From: Halomonas cupida
Lineage (GTDB): Bacteria > Pseudomonadota > Gammaproteobacteria > Pseudomonadales > Halomonadaceae
Assembly (NCBI RefSeq): GCF_900142755.1
Contig: NZ_FRCA01000006.1
Span: forward strand, 227,412-275,102
DNA length: 47,691 nt
Direction of reading: 5' to 3'
Part shown: in pieces, positions 1 to 7,702 of the stretch
Layout of the letters: every line of letters starts with the position of its first letter
Position numbering within the stretch: the first letter of the stretch is position 1
Position numbers and translations under genes: made by a program
Notes under the pieces: generated by a model
The model's input: only the letters and a program-made list of their open reading frames with translations
Told to the model about the DNA's origin: nothing
Database searches by the model: none

Positions 1-103
1 GTGGGAAGTGCGTGTTCGTGTCGGGAACACGAATAGCCGACCCACAGGGATGTGGGAAGTGCACATGTTCGTCGGGAACGAACATGTGCCAGCTCGTAGC
101 TCA
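1..103 (+). repeat. Dispersed hairpin repeat, copy 1 (CGGGA-loop family)
   Basis: Two consecutive modules, each a GTGGGAAGTG lead followed by a hairpin. In the first, TTCGTGT and ACACGAA flank a CGGGA loop. In the second (61-89) a perfect 12-bp stem, GCACATGTTCGT with its complement, flanks the same CGGGA loop. Between them lies GACCCACAGGGATGTGGG, itself able to pair, and the copy ends with CAGCTCGTAGCTC. Related copies lie at 9892-10010 and, inverted, at 37746-37824. The element ends just beyond the stop codon of the nuclease gene and may extend left of the window. Confidence 0.75.
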
Positions 104-105
104 GC

Positions 106-990
106 TTACTCGAAACGCCCCGGCAGCCGCGACACCTGGGATAGGTCCCAATCCCCCACACCCGCCGTGGCCTCCCAGGCCGGCTCCAGACTTGCCGGTA
201 GAGAGGGCAGGAAATTCAAGCCGGTCCGTTGCTCCACCTCATCAATGCTGACCAGGTACTGGCTCAGGGGCTCACCTCCGTCCACGTCCTGCGGCATGAT
301 GAAGGCCACGGCCAGTGGTGTATCTCCCGGTACCACGATGATCTTGTAGAAGCTCTCGGGAATCTCGACAAACCCGACCCGATTCAGTGCCAGATGTCTC
401 CAGCTCTCGCCACTCAACCAGTCCATCGGGGTATATATCGGCCCGGTGATCACCTGCAACTGGCCGAAACGAGGCAGGAAATGATCCATCACCACCGCCT
501 CGAGACGTTGCCATAGCTGGCGGTTGAGCTTCGGGCTCTGGGGCAGCATGTTGCTCATCAGGAAGCTGTCCCGCTGAGCGGCCTCGCCTCCGTTGACGGC
601 CATCGCATAATTCGGCGCCAGATGACCGCGATCATACCCACTGCCACGGTAGCTACTGGTATCAACGGGCCACAGTGTGCGCCAGTCAGCGGAAAAGTCC
701 GGGCGTGGTCCGATATCCACACTCCCCCGCTCCTGCAGGCGGTAGCTGGTCCACAGCGCTCCGACACGGAAATCCGACCACCCCACCAGGTACCCGTCAT
801 TACGCAGCACCCGTGTAAAGGCCTGAACACCGGGCTCCTGCCACTCGGTTACTCCCATCCAGCTCAGGCGCTCTCGATAGTGCTGTTCGGTGCTCTGCCA
901 GAGCATCACGCCCGCAACCACCAACACCAGACTCATCAACAGGTTACGTGGTCGCGGCAACACCCGCGACAGGGACAGGTCTAGACTCAT
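106..990 (-). CDS. DNA/RNA non-specific endonuclease, membrane-anchored or exported
   Basis: The protein of about 294 residues belongs to the NUC1/Serratia-type (PF01223) endonucleases, which cut DNA and RNA with a beta-beta-alpha-metal site. The signature Y-D-R-G-H-L-A-P is visible, with the presumed catalytic His near residue 123 and the usual N-x-x-P-Q-x-x-x-L-N segment after it (MLPQSPKLNRQLWQ). A hydrophobic stretch at about residues 15-32 looks like an uncleaved signal anchor, so the enzyme probably acts in the periplasm or outside. An upstream start at 1059 is possible; I prefer the ATG at 990 because GAGAG precedes it and the membrane segment then lies near the N-terminus. The gene stands alone, with a repeat element directly downstream. 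Its role (nutrient scavenging or other) is not shown. Confidence 0.85.
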   Translation of the reverse strand: MSLDLSLSRVLPRPRNLLMSLVLVVAGVMLWQSTEQHYRERLSWMGVTEWQEPGVQAFTRVLRNDGYLVGWSDFRVGALWTSYRLQERGSVDIGPRPDFSADWRTLWPVDTSSYRGSGYDRGHLAPNYAMAVNGGEAAQRDSFLMSNMLPQSPKLNRQLWQRLEAVVMDHFLPRFGQLQVITGPIYTPMDWLSGESWRHLALNRVGFVEIPESFYKIIVVPGDTPLAVAFIMPQDVDGGEPLSQYLVSIDEVEQRTGLNFLPSLPASLEPAWEATAGVGDWDLSQVSRLPGRFE

Positions 991-1095
991 CCGCAAAAGA
1001 CTCTCAGCAACAGACAGGCCGACAGGCCAACACAACGGGGGCACATCATCGCAGCGCACACAGCGCCATCAATGACTCATATCACCGGTTTCAGC

Positions 1096-1371
1096 TCACC
1101 AACCGAGGGAGAACATCGTCTCCAGATCGTGCCGTGAGTGGACCTGCATGGCGTTGAGGGTCTCGGTATCGGCAATCCCCTCGACAGCATTGAGGCGCTC
1201 AGTCACCAGATCAGCGAGGCTCTCGAAGTCGCGGGTACGAGCGATGGCAACCAGGTCATAACGGCCACAGGTGGAATAGACTTCACTGATGCCCTCGACG
1301 TCAGCGAGGCGCTCAGCCACCGCCTTGACCTGGCCTTTTTCGGTATTGATCAGAATCACCGCATTCTGCAT
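1096..1371 (-). CDS. Stand-alone Lrp/AsnC ligand-binding (RAM) domain protein
   Basis: This 91-residue protein matches the C-terminal effector-binding half of Lrp/AsnC regulators: an early beta strand (AVILINTEKGQ), the pattern GISEVYSTCGRYDLVAIA and the closing strand with the T-L-N-A-M turn. It has no helix-turn-helix, so it cannot bind DNA in the manner of Lrp. Such small proteins form oligomers that bind amino acids or partner with full-length regulators; the ligand here is unknown. The ATG at 1371 is chosen over an in-frame start at 1431 because AGGAG lies 8-10 bases upstream and the domain begins immediately. It is divergent from the high-potential iron-sulfur protein gene. Confidence 0.8.
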   Translation of the reverse strand: MQNAVILINTEKGQVKAVAERLADVEGISEVYSTCGRYDLVAIARTRDFESLADLVTERLNAVEGIADTETLNAMQVHSRHDLETMFSLGW

Positions 1372-1612
1372 GCTCACACTCCTCTTCTTCCGGCGCCCGA
1401 AGCCATCAGGCGGCAAATAATCCATATACATCCTTGATATCGCTACGCAGTATATCAGTGCCTCATACTCCAGAGCACTTGATCACTGATGCTGTGCCAG
1501 CATATCGAAAGGCAAGGACTTCTGACGTATAAGGGAATACAGGTGCCGCCAGAGCACCACGAGCCGCCACATCAGCTCAACCGGAATCACGACCGTGGAA
1601 TGAGGACTCCAG

Positions 1613-1927
1613 ATGCCACACCAGAGTCGGCGTAGTTTTCTGCGCCATGTCCTGCTCGGCCTTGCCGCGCTGCCCTTCGGCGGCGCCCTGCTGTCACGCA
1701 GTGCCCAGGCCAACGAACTACCACGCCTGCCCCTCGACAATGGCCAGGCCAGGGCACTCGATTATGTAGAGGTGGCCAGCGAAGCCAGTGACAATGCGGC
1801 CTGGGCCGAAGGAGAAACCTGCAGCAACTGCATGTTCTTCAACGCTGAGAACAACGGCTGCCAGCTGTTCCCGCGCCATAGTGTCGAAGCGAAAGGATGG
1901 TGCCAATCCTGGGCACCCAAAGCCTGA
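1613..1927 (+). CDS. High-potential iron-sulfur protein (HiPIP), Tat-exported
   Basis: The 104-residue precursor starts with a twin-arginine signal (S-R-R-S-F-L-R at residues 5-11, then a hydrophobic core and a cleavage region near A-Q-A-N, residues 31-34). The mature part of about 70 residues carries four cysteines at positions 70, 73, 83 and 97, in the C-x2-C-x9-C-x13-C spacing of HiPIPs, which hold one [4Fe-4S]3+/2+ cluster. These proteins act as periplasmic electron carriers between the bc1 complex and oxidases or reaction centres. A GAGGA sequence precedes the ATG. It has no obvious operon partner; a cbb3 oxidase locus lies 10 kb away and is a possible acceptor, which is inference only. 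Confidence 0.9.
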   Translation: MPHQSRRSFLRHVLLGLAALPFGGALLSRSAQANELPRLPLDNGQARALDYVEVASEASDNAAWAEGETCSNCMFFNAENNGCQLFPRHSVEAKGWCQSWAPKA

Positions 1928-1931
1928 AGAC

Positions 1932-1947
1932 GGGGCGGAGACGCCCC
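1932..1947 (+). terminator. Weak terminator-like hairpin after the HiPIP gene
   Basis: GGGGCG and CGCCCC pair around a four-base GAGA loop, 4 bases after the HiPIP stop codon. No T-run follows, so termination strength is uncertain. Confidence 0.4.
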
Positions 1948-2018
1948 AACAACAACCCGCACTGGTTGACAGGCAACCTCGGCACTCGCTGGCAGGAGCA
2001 CCGAGGATGCCCCGGCGC

Positions 2019-3599
2019 TCACCCCCCCTGGTGGTTGCCGGTTTCGTCGCTTTCGGGCAACGGCCAGTGATAGCGCCGCGCCACTTCCTCGCCTTCGATG
2101 GACTCCAGCTTGATCGGAAACCCCCACAGCTGATGCAGGTGGCGCATCACCGGATAGACGCTGCGGGCCAGAGGGCGGCGCTGGTCCTGCACATGACGCA
2201 GCGTCAAGGAACGATCACCGCGAATATCCGCCTCATAGACCTGGATATTGGGCTCGCGCAGTGACAGCGCATATTGCGCCGACAGCGCTTCACGAATACG
2301 GCGATAGCCTCGTTCGTCGTGAATGGCGGCAACTTCCAGCGTCTCCTCATGGTCGTCATCAATAATCTGGAACAGCTTGAGATCACGAATCACCTTCGGC
2401 GACAGGAACTGCTGGATGAAAGACTCGTCCTTGAAGTTGCGCATGGCAAAATTGAGCGTCTCGCGCCAATCGCTACCGGCTATATCAGGGAACCACTCGC
2501 GATCCTCATCATCCGGCGACTCGCAGATCCGCCTCAGGTCAGTGAAGATGGCAAAACCCAGCGCATACGGGTTGATTCCGTTGAACCAGGGACTGTCGAA
2601 AGGTGGCTGACTGACAACGGCGGTATGCGACTGCAGGAACTCCAGCATCAGCCCTTCATCCACCGCACCGTCATCGAACAGGCGGTTCATCAGCGTGTAG
2701 TGCCAGAAAGTGGCCCACCCCTCGTTCATCACCTGGGTCTGACGCTGAGGGTAGAAGTACTGCGCCAGCTTGCGCACGATGCGCACCACCTCACGCTGCC
2801 AGGGAGCCAGCAGCGGCGCATTCTTCTCGATGAAATACAGCAGGTTCTCCTGAGGCTCAGGAGGATAACGCCCACCCTCATGCAAACCCAGTGGATCTTC
2901 CTCGGATGCCTGAGGCTCCGGCGAGTCGCCGGGCAACCGTCCCGGGATAGTCCGCCACAAGGTATTCACCTGTGCCTGCAGATAGTCTTCACGCTCCTTC
3001 TGACGCCGAGCCTCTTCCTCGGCAGATACCGGCGAGGGGCGCTTGTAGCGGTCGACACCGTAGTTCTGCAGGGCGTGACAGGCGTCCAGCAACTGCTCGA
3101 CCGCCTGAACGCCATAACGCTCCTCACACTCGCCCAGATACTTGCGGGCAAATACCAGGTAATCGACGATCGAGGAAGCATCGGTCCAGGCCCGGAACAG
3201 ATAATTGCCCTTGAAGAACGAATTGTGGCCATAGCAGGCATGAGCCATGACCAACACCTGCATCATCAGGGTGTTCTCTTCCATAAGGTAGGCGATGCAG
3301 GGGTCGGAATTGATCACCAGCTCATAGGCCAGCCCCATCTGGCCACGACGATAGGCCTGCTCCGTGGCCAGGAACTGCTTGCCGAAGGACCAGTGGTGAT
3401 ATCCCACCGGCATGCCCACGCTGGCGTAGGCATCCATCATCTGCTCGGTGGTGATGATCTCGATCTGATTGGGGTAGCTATCAAGACGATATTCATCCGC
3501 CAGCCGCGCGATCTCGACTTCAAACTCCGTGAGGATGTCGAAGGTCCAGTCGGATCCGCTGGCAATGGGCGTCGAACGACGCCGGGAAAGACTGTTCAT
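2019..3599 (-). CDS. ycgB: SpoVR/YcgB family protein
   Basis: The 526-residue protein matches the SpoVR/YcgB family (about 500-510 residues in enterobacteria). Typical family segments are visible: P-V-G-Y-H-H-W-S-F-G-K, the E-L-V-I-N-S-D-P stretch, H-A-C-Y-G-H-N-S-F-F-K, and N-E-G-W-A-T-F-W-H-Y. The ATG at 3599 is chosen over an upstream in-frame start because a perfect AGGAGG lies just before it and the homologous region starts soon after. It is the last gene of the minus-strand order prkA, yeaH, ycgB, a trio conserved across gammaproteobacteria and induced by stationary phase and stress in E. coli. The biochemical function is unknown; the His-rich H-x-x-W-S-F-G and H-N-x-F-F-K motifs suggest metal binding, but this is inference. 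Confidence 0.93.
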   Translation of the reverse strand: MNSLSRRRSTPIASGSDWTFDILTEFEVEIARLADEYRLDSYPNQIEIITTEQMMDAYASVGMPVGYHHWSFGKQFLATEQAYRRGQMGLAYELVINSDPCIAYLMEENTLMMQVLVMAHACYGHNSFFKGNYLFRAWTDASSIVDYLVFARKYLGECEERYGVQAVEQLLDACHALQNYGVDRYKRPSPVSAEEEARRQKEREDYLQAQVNTLWRTIPGRLPGDSPEPQASEEDPLGLHEGGRYPPEPQENLLYFIEKNAPLLAPWQREVVRIVRKLAQYFYPQRQTQVMNEGWATFWHYTLMNRLFDDGAVDEGLMLEFLQSHTAVVSQPPFDSPWFNGINPYALGFAIFTDLRRICESPDDEDREWFPDIAGSDWRETLNFAMRNFKDESFIQQFLSPKVIRDLKLFQIIDDDHEETLEVAAIHDERGYRRIREALSAQYALSLREPNIQVYEADIRGDRSLTLRHVQDQRRPLARSVYPVMRHLHQLWGFPIKLESIEGEEVARRYHWPLPESDETGNHQGG

Positions 3600-3715
3600 G
3601 GAAGCATCCTCCTGGTTGCCTGACTTCAACCAATACGTACATTCCCTGGTATACCGAATGGCTGCGGGAAGGTCTCGGGAATTGGACTCACCTCGAGCCC
3701 ACTCCCCCCCCGGAC

Positions 3716-4999
3716 TCAAGCGTCGGCACGCCGCTTGAACAACTCCCTGAACACCGGATAGATGTCCCCCGGCTCGACAATCTGACGCATGGCAAAGCGA
3801 TCCGGGAAGGCGGCCTCGACGCGCTCGTATTCTTCCCACAGCGCCTGATGCGCATGGGGGGTAATCTCGACATAGGTGAAATACTGCAGCCGCGACATCA
3901 GCGACTCAGTGAGCAGCTCCCGGCAGTTGATCGAGTCATCGTCCCAATTGTCACCGTCCGAGGCCTGAGCTACGTAGAGATTCCATTGCGTTGGCGGGTA
4001 ACGCTTGTCGATGATCTCATCGACCAGAGTCAACGCACTGGAAACGATGGTGCCGCCGGTTTCTCTCGAATAGAAGAATTCCTCCTCATCCACCTCTCGA
4101 GCCGCCGTATGGTGGCGCACGAAAACCAACTCAACACGCTCGTAACTGCGCTCGAGAAACAGGTAGAGCAACAGGAAGAAGCGCTTGGCGATATCCTTGT
4201 GCGACTGGGTCATCGAGCCGGAAACGTCCATGACACAGAACATCACCGCCTTGCTGGATGGTTGGGGTTGATTGACCAGATGGTTGTAGCGCAGGTCATA
4301 GGTATCGATGAATGGCACCGCCTCGAGACGCTTCTCGAGACGCTCGATCTCATCCTTCAACTCCTGGATACGCGCTGGATTGCGCAACACCGGATCCTTG
4401 CGCTCCTCCGTGGCCAGCGCCTCCTGCGCCTCGCGCAGCGCACGACGGATCGGAGCACGCATGGCAATGCGCCGTGCATGGGCCTCACGCATCGAACGCA
4501 CGATATTGATACGCGCCGGCACTCCATCACGCGACACCCCAGCGCGCACCGGGCGCACTTCCTCGACATCCACCAGCGGCTTGCGCTCGAGGTGTGGCAA
4601 CTCCAGGCCGTCGAAAACGAACTCCAGGAACTCTTCGCGGGTCAGGCTGAAGGCAAACTCATCCATCCCTTCGCCCTGATTGGACGCTCCGCCTTCACCA
4701 CTTCCGTCACCTCCCCCGCCCCCACCGGGTCGGCGCAGCCGATCACCTTCCTGAAACTCCCGATTGCCGGGAGCGATGATAGAGCGCCGACCACCTGAGC
4801 CATGCTGAAACACCGGCTCGGAAATATCGCGGCTGGGAATCGATATCTTCTCACCACGCTCCATATCAGTAATCGAGCGGCGATTGACGGCCTCCTCGAC
4901 GGAGCGCTTGATATGAGTGCGATAGCGATCCAGAAAGCGCTGTCGGTTGACCGCGCTCTTGTGCTTCGCATTGGCTCGCCGATCAATGAAGTAGGTCAT
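3716..4999 (-). CDS. yeaH: YeaH/YhbH family protein (DUF444, von Willebrand A-like)
   Basis: This 427-residue protein belongs to the DUF444 family. The N-terminus M-T-Y-F-I-D-R-R is typical. A Gly/Arg-rich linker at about residues 65-105 ([22 protein letters not shown]) is probably disordered. A vWA-like core carries the metal-site motif D-V-S-G-S-M with the Asp near residue 258, followed by the T-G-G-T strand that usually completes the MIDAS. The ATG at 4999 has GAGGAGG upstream; an extended start at 5053 lacks support. It sits between prkA and ycgB and is probably co-transcribed with both. In E. coli YeaG and YeaH act together in nitrogen starvation and stationary-phase survival; here a partner or substrate role toward the PrkA kinase is inferred from gene order. 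Confidence 0.92.
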   Translation of the reverse strand: MTYFIDRRANAKHKSAVNRQRFLDRYRTHIKRSVEEAVNRRSITDMERGEKISIPSRDISEPVFQHGSGGRRSIIAPGNREFQEGDRLRRPGGGGGGDGSGEGGASNQGEGMDEFAFSLTREEFLEFVFDGLELPHLERKPLVDVEEVRPVRAGVSRDGVPARINIVRSMREAHARRIAMRAPIRRALREAQEALATEERKDPVLRNPARIQELKDEIERLEKRLEAVPFIDTYDLRYNHLVNQPQPSSKAVMFCVMDVSGSMTQSHKDIAKRFFLLLYLFLERSYERVELVFVRHHTAAREVDEEEFFYSRETGGTIVSSALTLVDEIIDKRYPPTQWNLYVAQASDGDNWDDDSINCRELLTESLMSRLQYFTYVEITPHAHQALWEEYERVEAAFPDRFAMRQIVEPGDIYPVFRELFKRRADA

Positions 5000-5078
5000 G
5001 CGACCTCCTCTACCTGCAGTGTGCATCCGGGGGCGGGGGCATCCCTGACCCACCTATCTCCCCACCCCACCAGGCGGT

Positions 5079-5096
5079 GCCCCGTCATGCCGGGGC
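5079..5096 (-). terminator. Hairpin between prkA and yeaH
   Basis: GCCCCG and CGGGGC flank a six-base loop in the 107-base gap between the prkA stop and yeaH start. There is no T-run. It may be an attenuator or mRNA-stabilising hairpin that sets unequal expression of prkA and yeaH, rather than a true terminator. Confidence 0.35.
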
Positions 5097-5106
5097 CGAG
5101 AGGCCA

Positions 5107-7032
5107 CTACTGTGACTTGCGCACCCGCAGATACCACTCTGACAACAGCCGCACCTGCTTCTCGGTGTAGCCGCGTTCGACCATCCGCGCGACGAAGTCC
5201 TCGTGCTTTCTGAGGTCCGCCGACGATGCCTTGGCGTTGAACGAGATCACCGGCAGCAGTTCCTCGGTGTTGGCAAACATCTTGTGCTCGATCACTCCAC
5301 GCAGCTTTTCGTAGGACTGCCAGCCCGGGTTCATGCCATTGTTCTGGGCCCGCGCACGCAGCACGAAGTTGACCACTTCGTGACGAAAGTCCTTGGGATT
5401 GGAAATACCCGCCGGTTTCTCGATCTTCTCCAGCTCCTCGTTGAGGGACTGGCGATCGAACAGTTCGCCGGTTTCCGGGTCGCGATATTCCTGATCCTGG
5501 ATCCAGAAGTCGGCATAGGTGACATAGCGGTCGAAGATGTTCTGACCATACTCGGAGTAGGATTCGAGGTAGGCGGTCTGGATCTCCTTGCCGATGAAGT
5601 CGACATAGCGCGGCGCCAGGAACTCCTTGATGTAGCGCAGGTAACGCTCGAAGGTTTCCTTCGGCAGCTGTTCCTGCTCCAGACGCTGTTCCAGCACATA
5701 CAGCAGGTGTACCGGGTTGGCGGCGACTTCATGATTGTCGAAGTTGAAGACCTTGGACAGGATCTTGAAGGCGAAGCGTGTCGACAAGCCGTCCATGCCT
5801 TCATCAACTCCGGCACTATCGCGATACTCCTGAATCGACTTGGCCTTGGGATCGGTGTCCTTGAGGTTCTCCCCGTCATAAATACGCATCTTCGAATAGA
5901 CGCTGGAGTTTTCCGGCTCCTTGAGGCGCGACAACACCGAGAACTGGGCCAGCATGCGCAGAGTATCCGGCGCGCAGGGCGCCTCGTTGAGCGACGAGTG
6001 CTCAAGCAACTTCCTGTAGATATTGATCTCTTCACTGACTCGCAGGCAGTAAGGCACCTTGACGATATATACCCGGTCGAGGAACGCCTCGTTGTTGCGG
6101 TTATTGCGGAAGGCCTGCCACTCGCTCTCGTTGGAGTGGGCCAGCACGATGCCATCGAACGGGATCGCGCCCATCCCCTCGGTGGGGTTGTAGTTGCCTT
6201 CCTGGGTCGCTGTCAGCAGCGGATGCAGCACCTTGATCGGTGCCTTGAACATCTCGACGAACTCCATCAACCCCTGGTTGGCGCGGCACAGGCCACCGGA
6301 GAAGCTGTAAGCATCAGGATCATCCTGGGAGTACAGCTCCAGTTGACGAATATCGACCTTACCTACCAGCGAGGAGATATCCTGGTTGTTCTCGTCACCG
6401 GGCTCGGTCTTGGCGATGGCAATCTGGTTGAGGCGCGACGGATACAGCCTCACCACTCGGAATTGGGAAATGTCACCTTCGGCTTCGCTTAGACGCTTGG
6501 CAGCCCAGGGAGACATCACGCTGCGCAGGTAGCGCTCGGGAATACCGTATTCCTTCTCGAGCAGTTCACCATCCTCTTCGGGCGAGAACAGTCCCAACGG
6601 AGACTCATGCACCGGCGAGCCCTTGATGGCATAGAAGGGAATGCGCTCCATCAGCAGCTTGAGGCGCTCCGCCAGCGAGGATTTACCGCCACCCACCGGG
6701 CCAAGCAGATAGAGAATCTGCTTCTTCTCCTCGAGTCCCTGAGCCGCATGGCGGAAGTAGGCGACGATCTGCTCGATCGCTTCCTCCATGCCGTGGAACT
6801 CGTCGCTGAATGCCGGATAACGGCGAATCACCTTGTTGGAGAAGATCCGAGCCAGCCTTGGGTCCTTGGCGGTATCAATCACCTCAGGCTCACCAATTGC
6901 CTCAAGCATGCGCTCGGCTGCACTGGCATAGGCTGTAGGGTCCTGACGGCAGAGTTCGAGGTACTCCTGCAGGGACATTTCTTCCTGCTGAGTGCGAGCG
7001 AAACGGTTCTGCACGTGATCAAAGATACTCAT
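5107..7032 (-). CDS. prkA: PrkA-family serine protein kinase / AAA+ protein (YeaG)
   Basis: The 641-residue protein matches PrkA/YeaG in full length (about 640 residues). It starts with M-S-I-F-D-H-V-Q-N-R-F. The AAA-like N-terminal domain shows a Walker A, G-P-V-G-G-G-K-S at residues 111-118, and the conserved L-A-H-S-N-E-S-E-W; the C-terminal PrkA domain is present through the R-K-H-E-D-F-V-type segment (DLRKHEDFVARMVERGYTEKQVRLL). PrkA from Bacillus was described as a Ser kinase and later also as a protease, so the activity in this lineage is not certain. AGGAGG precedes the ATG. It heads the prkA-yeaH-ycgB cluster; the roughly 200 bases upstream should contain the promoter, for which TTGAAG-N16-TCTAAT is a weak candidate. 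Confidence 0.95.
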   Translation of the reverse strand: MSIFDHVQNRFARTQQEEMSLQEYLELCRQDPTAYASAAERMLEAIGEPEVIDTAKDPRLARIFSNKVIRRYPAFSDEFHGMEEAIEQIVAYFRHAAQGLEEKKQILYLLGPVGGGKSSLAERLKLLMERIPFYAIKGSPVHESPLGLFSPEEDGELLEKEYGIPERYLRSVMSPWAAKRLSEAEGDISQFRVVRLYPSRLNQIAIAKTEPGDENNQDISSLVGKVDIRQLELYSQDDPDAYSFSGGLCRANQGLMEFVEMFKAPIKVLHPLLTATQEGNYNPTEGMGAIPFDGIVLAHSNESEWQAFRNNRNNEAFLDRVYIVKVPYCLRVSEEINIYRKLLEHSSLNEAPCAPDTLRMLAQFSVLSRLKEPENSSVYSKMRIYDGENLKDTDPKAKSIQEYRDSAGVDEGMDGLSTRFAFKILSKVFNFDNHEVAANPVHLLYVLEQRLEQEQLPKETFERYLRYIKEFLAPRYVDFIGKEIQTAYLESYSEYGQNIFDRYVTYADFWIQDQEYRDPETGELFDRQSLNEELEKIEKPAGISNPKDFRHEVVNFVLRARAQNNGMNPGWQSYEKLRGVIEHKMFANTEELLPVISFNAKASSADLRKHEDFVARMVERGYTEKQVRLLSEWYLRVRKSQ

Positions 7033-7237
7033 CGATGCCTCCTGTATGCCCGGGAACCGGAGTCGGCGACACCCCAGGAATCGAGCCGCCGCCTTTCGCC
7101 GGGAGGGTACCTTCAGCGTAGAACAGCATTAGATAAATGCGATGTTCAACTTCAACGATCAGACTCCTATCTCTTGAGAACTCTACATAACAAAAGCGTT
7201 TCATCGGCGGGAGAATATTCGCCAAAGAAAACACTGT

Positions 7238-7336
7238 CGGCACCAGCAGGAATCGAACCTGCAACCCTCCTGATGCACGGCACTTTTCGGGCGGTTTCTC
7301 GATGCTGGATGACGCTGACGAAAGCCGCTCGGTGCC
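7238..7336 (-). pseudogene. tRNA-like 3' half (degenerate tRNA or attachment-site remnant)
   Basis: Read on the minus strand, the end of this segment has a perfect T-arm: a GCAGG/CCTGC 5-bp stem around the loop TTCGATT, then TGGTGCC and a single G, the layout of a tRNA acceptor end. A partner for the acceptor strand, GGCACCG, lies 99 bases away, too far for an ordinary tRNA. The middle shows no clear D-arm or 7-base anticodon loop, and no CCA is encoded (ACA instead). It is therefore either a decayed tRNA, the duplicated 3' end of a tRNA left by an integrated element, or an unrelated RNA with a tRNA-like end. There is no integrase gene nearby. Confidence 0.35.
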
Positions 7337-7402
7337 CTTTCTGGAGGGGAGCGGAATCCCGATCAAGCACAGTCCAGCGAATCCCGCCCACCTGTCACTC
7401 TG

Positions 7403-7577
7403 CTATTGACACGGCAATCAAATAGCTCACCCGGATCGATTTGATTGTCGTCCGCACCACACTGGCGCAGATACACGGATCTGCTGGTGTGGTGCGGTCT
7501 CGCGTCGGCCTGATGGCCGACGGCGGCATGTCCCTGTGCCGCCATTAACCCAACATGAAAGCATGCCGGGTTAATAG
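7403..7577 (-). repeat. 175-bp inverted-repeat (MITE-like) element, copy A
   Basis: On the minus strand this runs from CTATTAACCCGGCA to TGCCGTGTCAATAG, so its ends are imperfect inverted repeats. It is the same length (175 bp) as the copy at 43716-43890 and aligns with it end to end with scattered substitutions. Inside are the same hairpins, including a GGCGGCA/TGCCGCC stem where the other copy has GCGGTAC/GTGCCGC, a difference that keeps pairing. It lies in the gene-free stretch between prkA and fadH. Short reading frames over it are not supported as genes. Confidence 0.8.
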
Positions 7578-7702
7578 AACAGCGTCTCCTCCATACCTCC
7601 TACAATGATCACCCCGAGCGTGAGCTGTAAAGCCCTCTGGTCAACCCTTCCAGCACGCGCCTGAACCATCGCCCTGTCCAGACCAGTGAGCCTACCTACA
7701 GT
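7578..7702. other. Intergenic, no feature recognised
   Basis: The bases between the inverted-repeat element and the fadH stop codon hold no gene, tRNA or strong hairpin that I can see. Together with 7033-7237, the prkA leader, they make up the rest of a 670-base gene-free interval. Confidence 0.5.

Noticed and set aside
2274..3623. A 449-codon open frame antisense to ycgB, and a similar one at 5203-6492 antisense to prkA
   Set aside because: No domain or ribosome-binding site, and composition typical of antisense translation of conserved genes.
7238..7336. A functional tRNA, including a selenocysteine-type long tRNA
   Set aside because: The 99-base spacing could suggest tRNA-Sec, but the long extra arm, D-arm and TCA anticodon arrangement are not present, and it lacks CCA.
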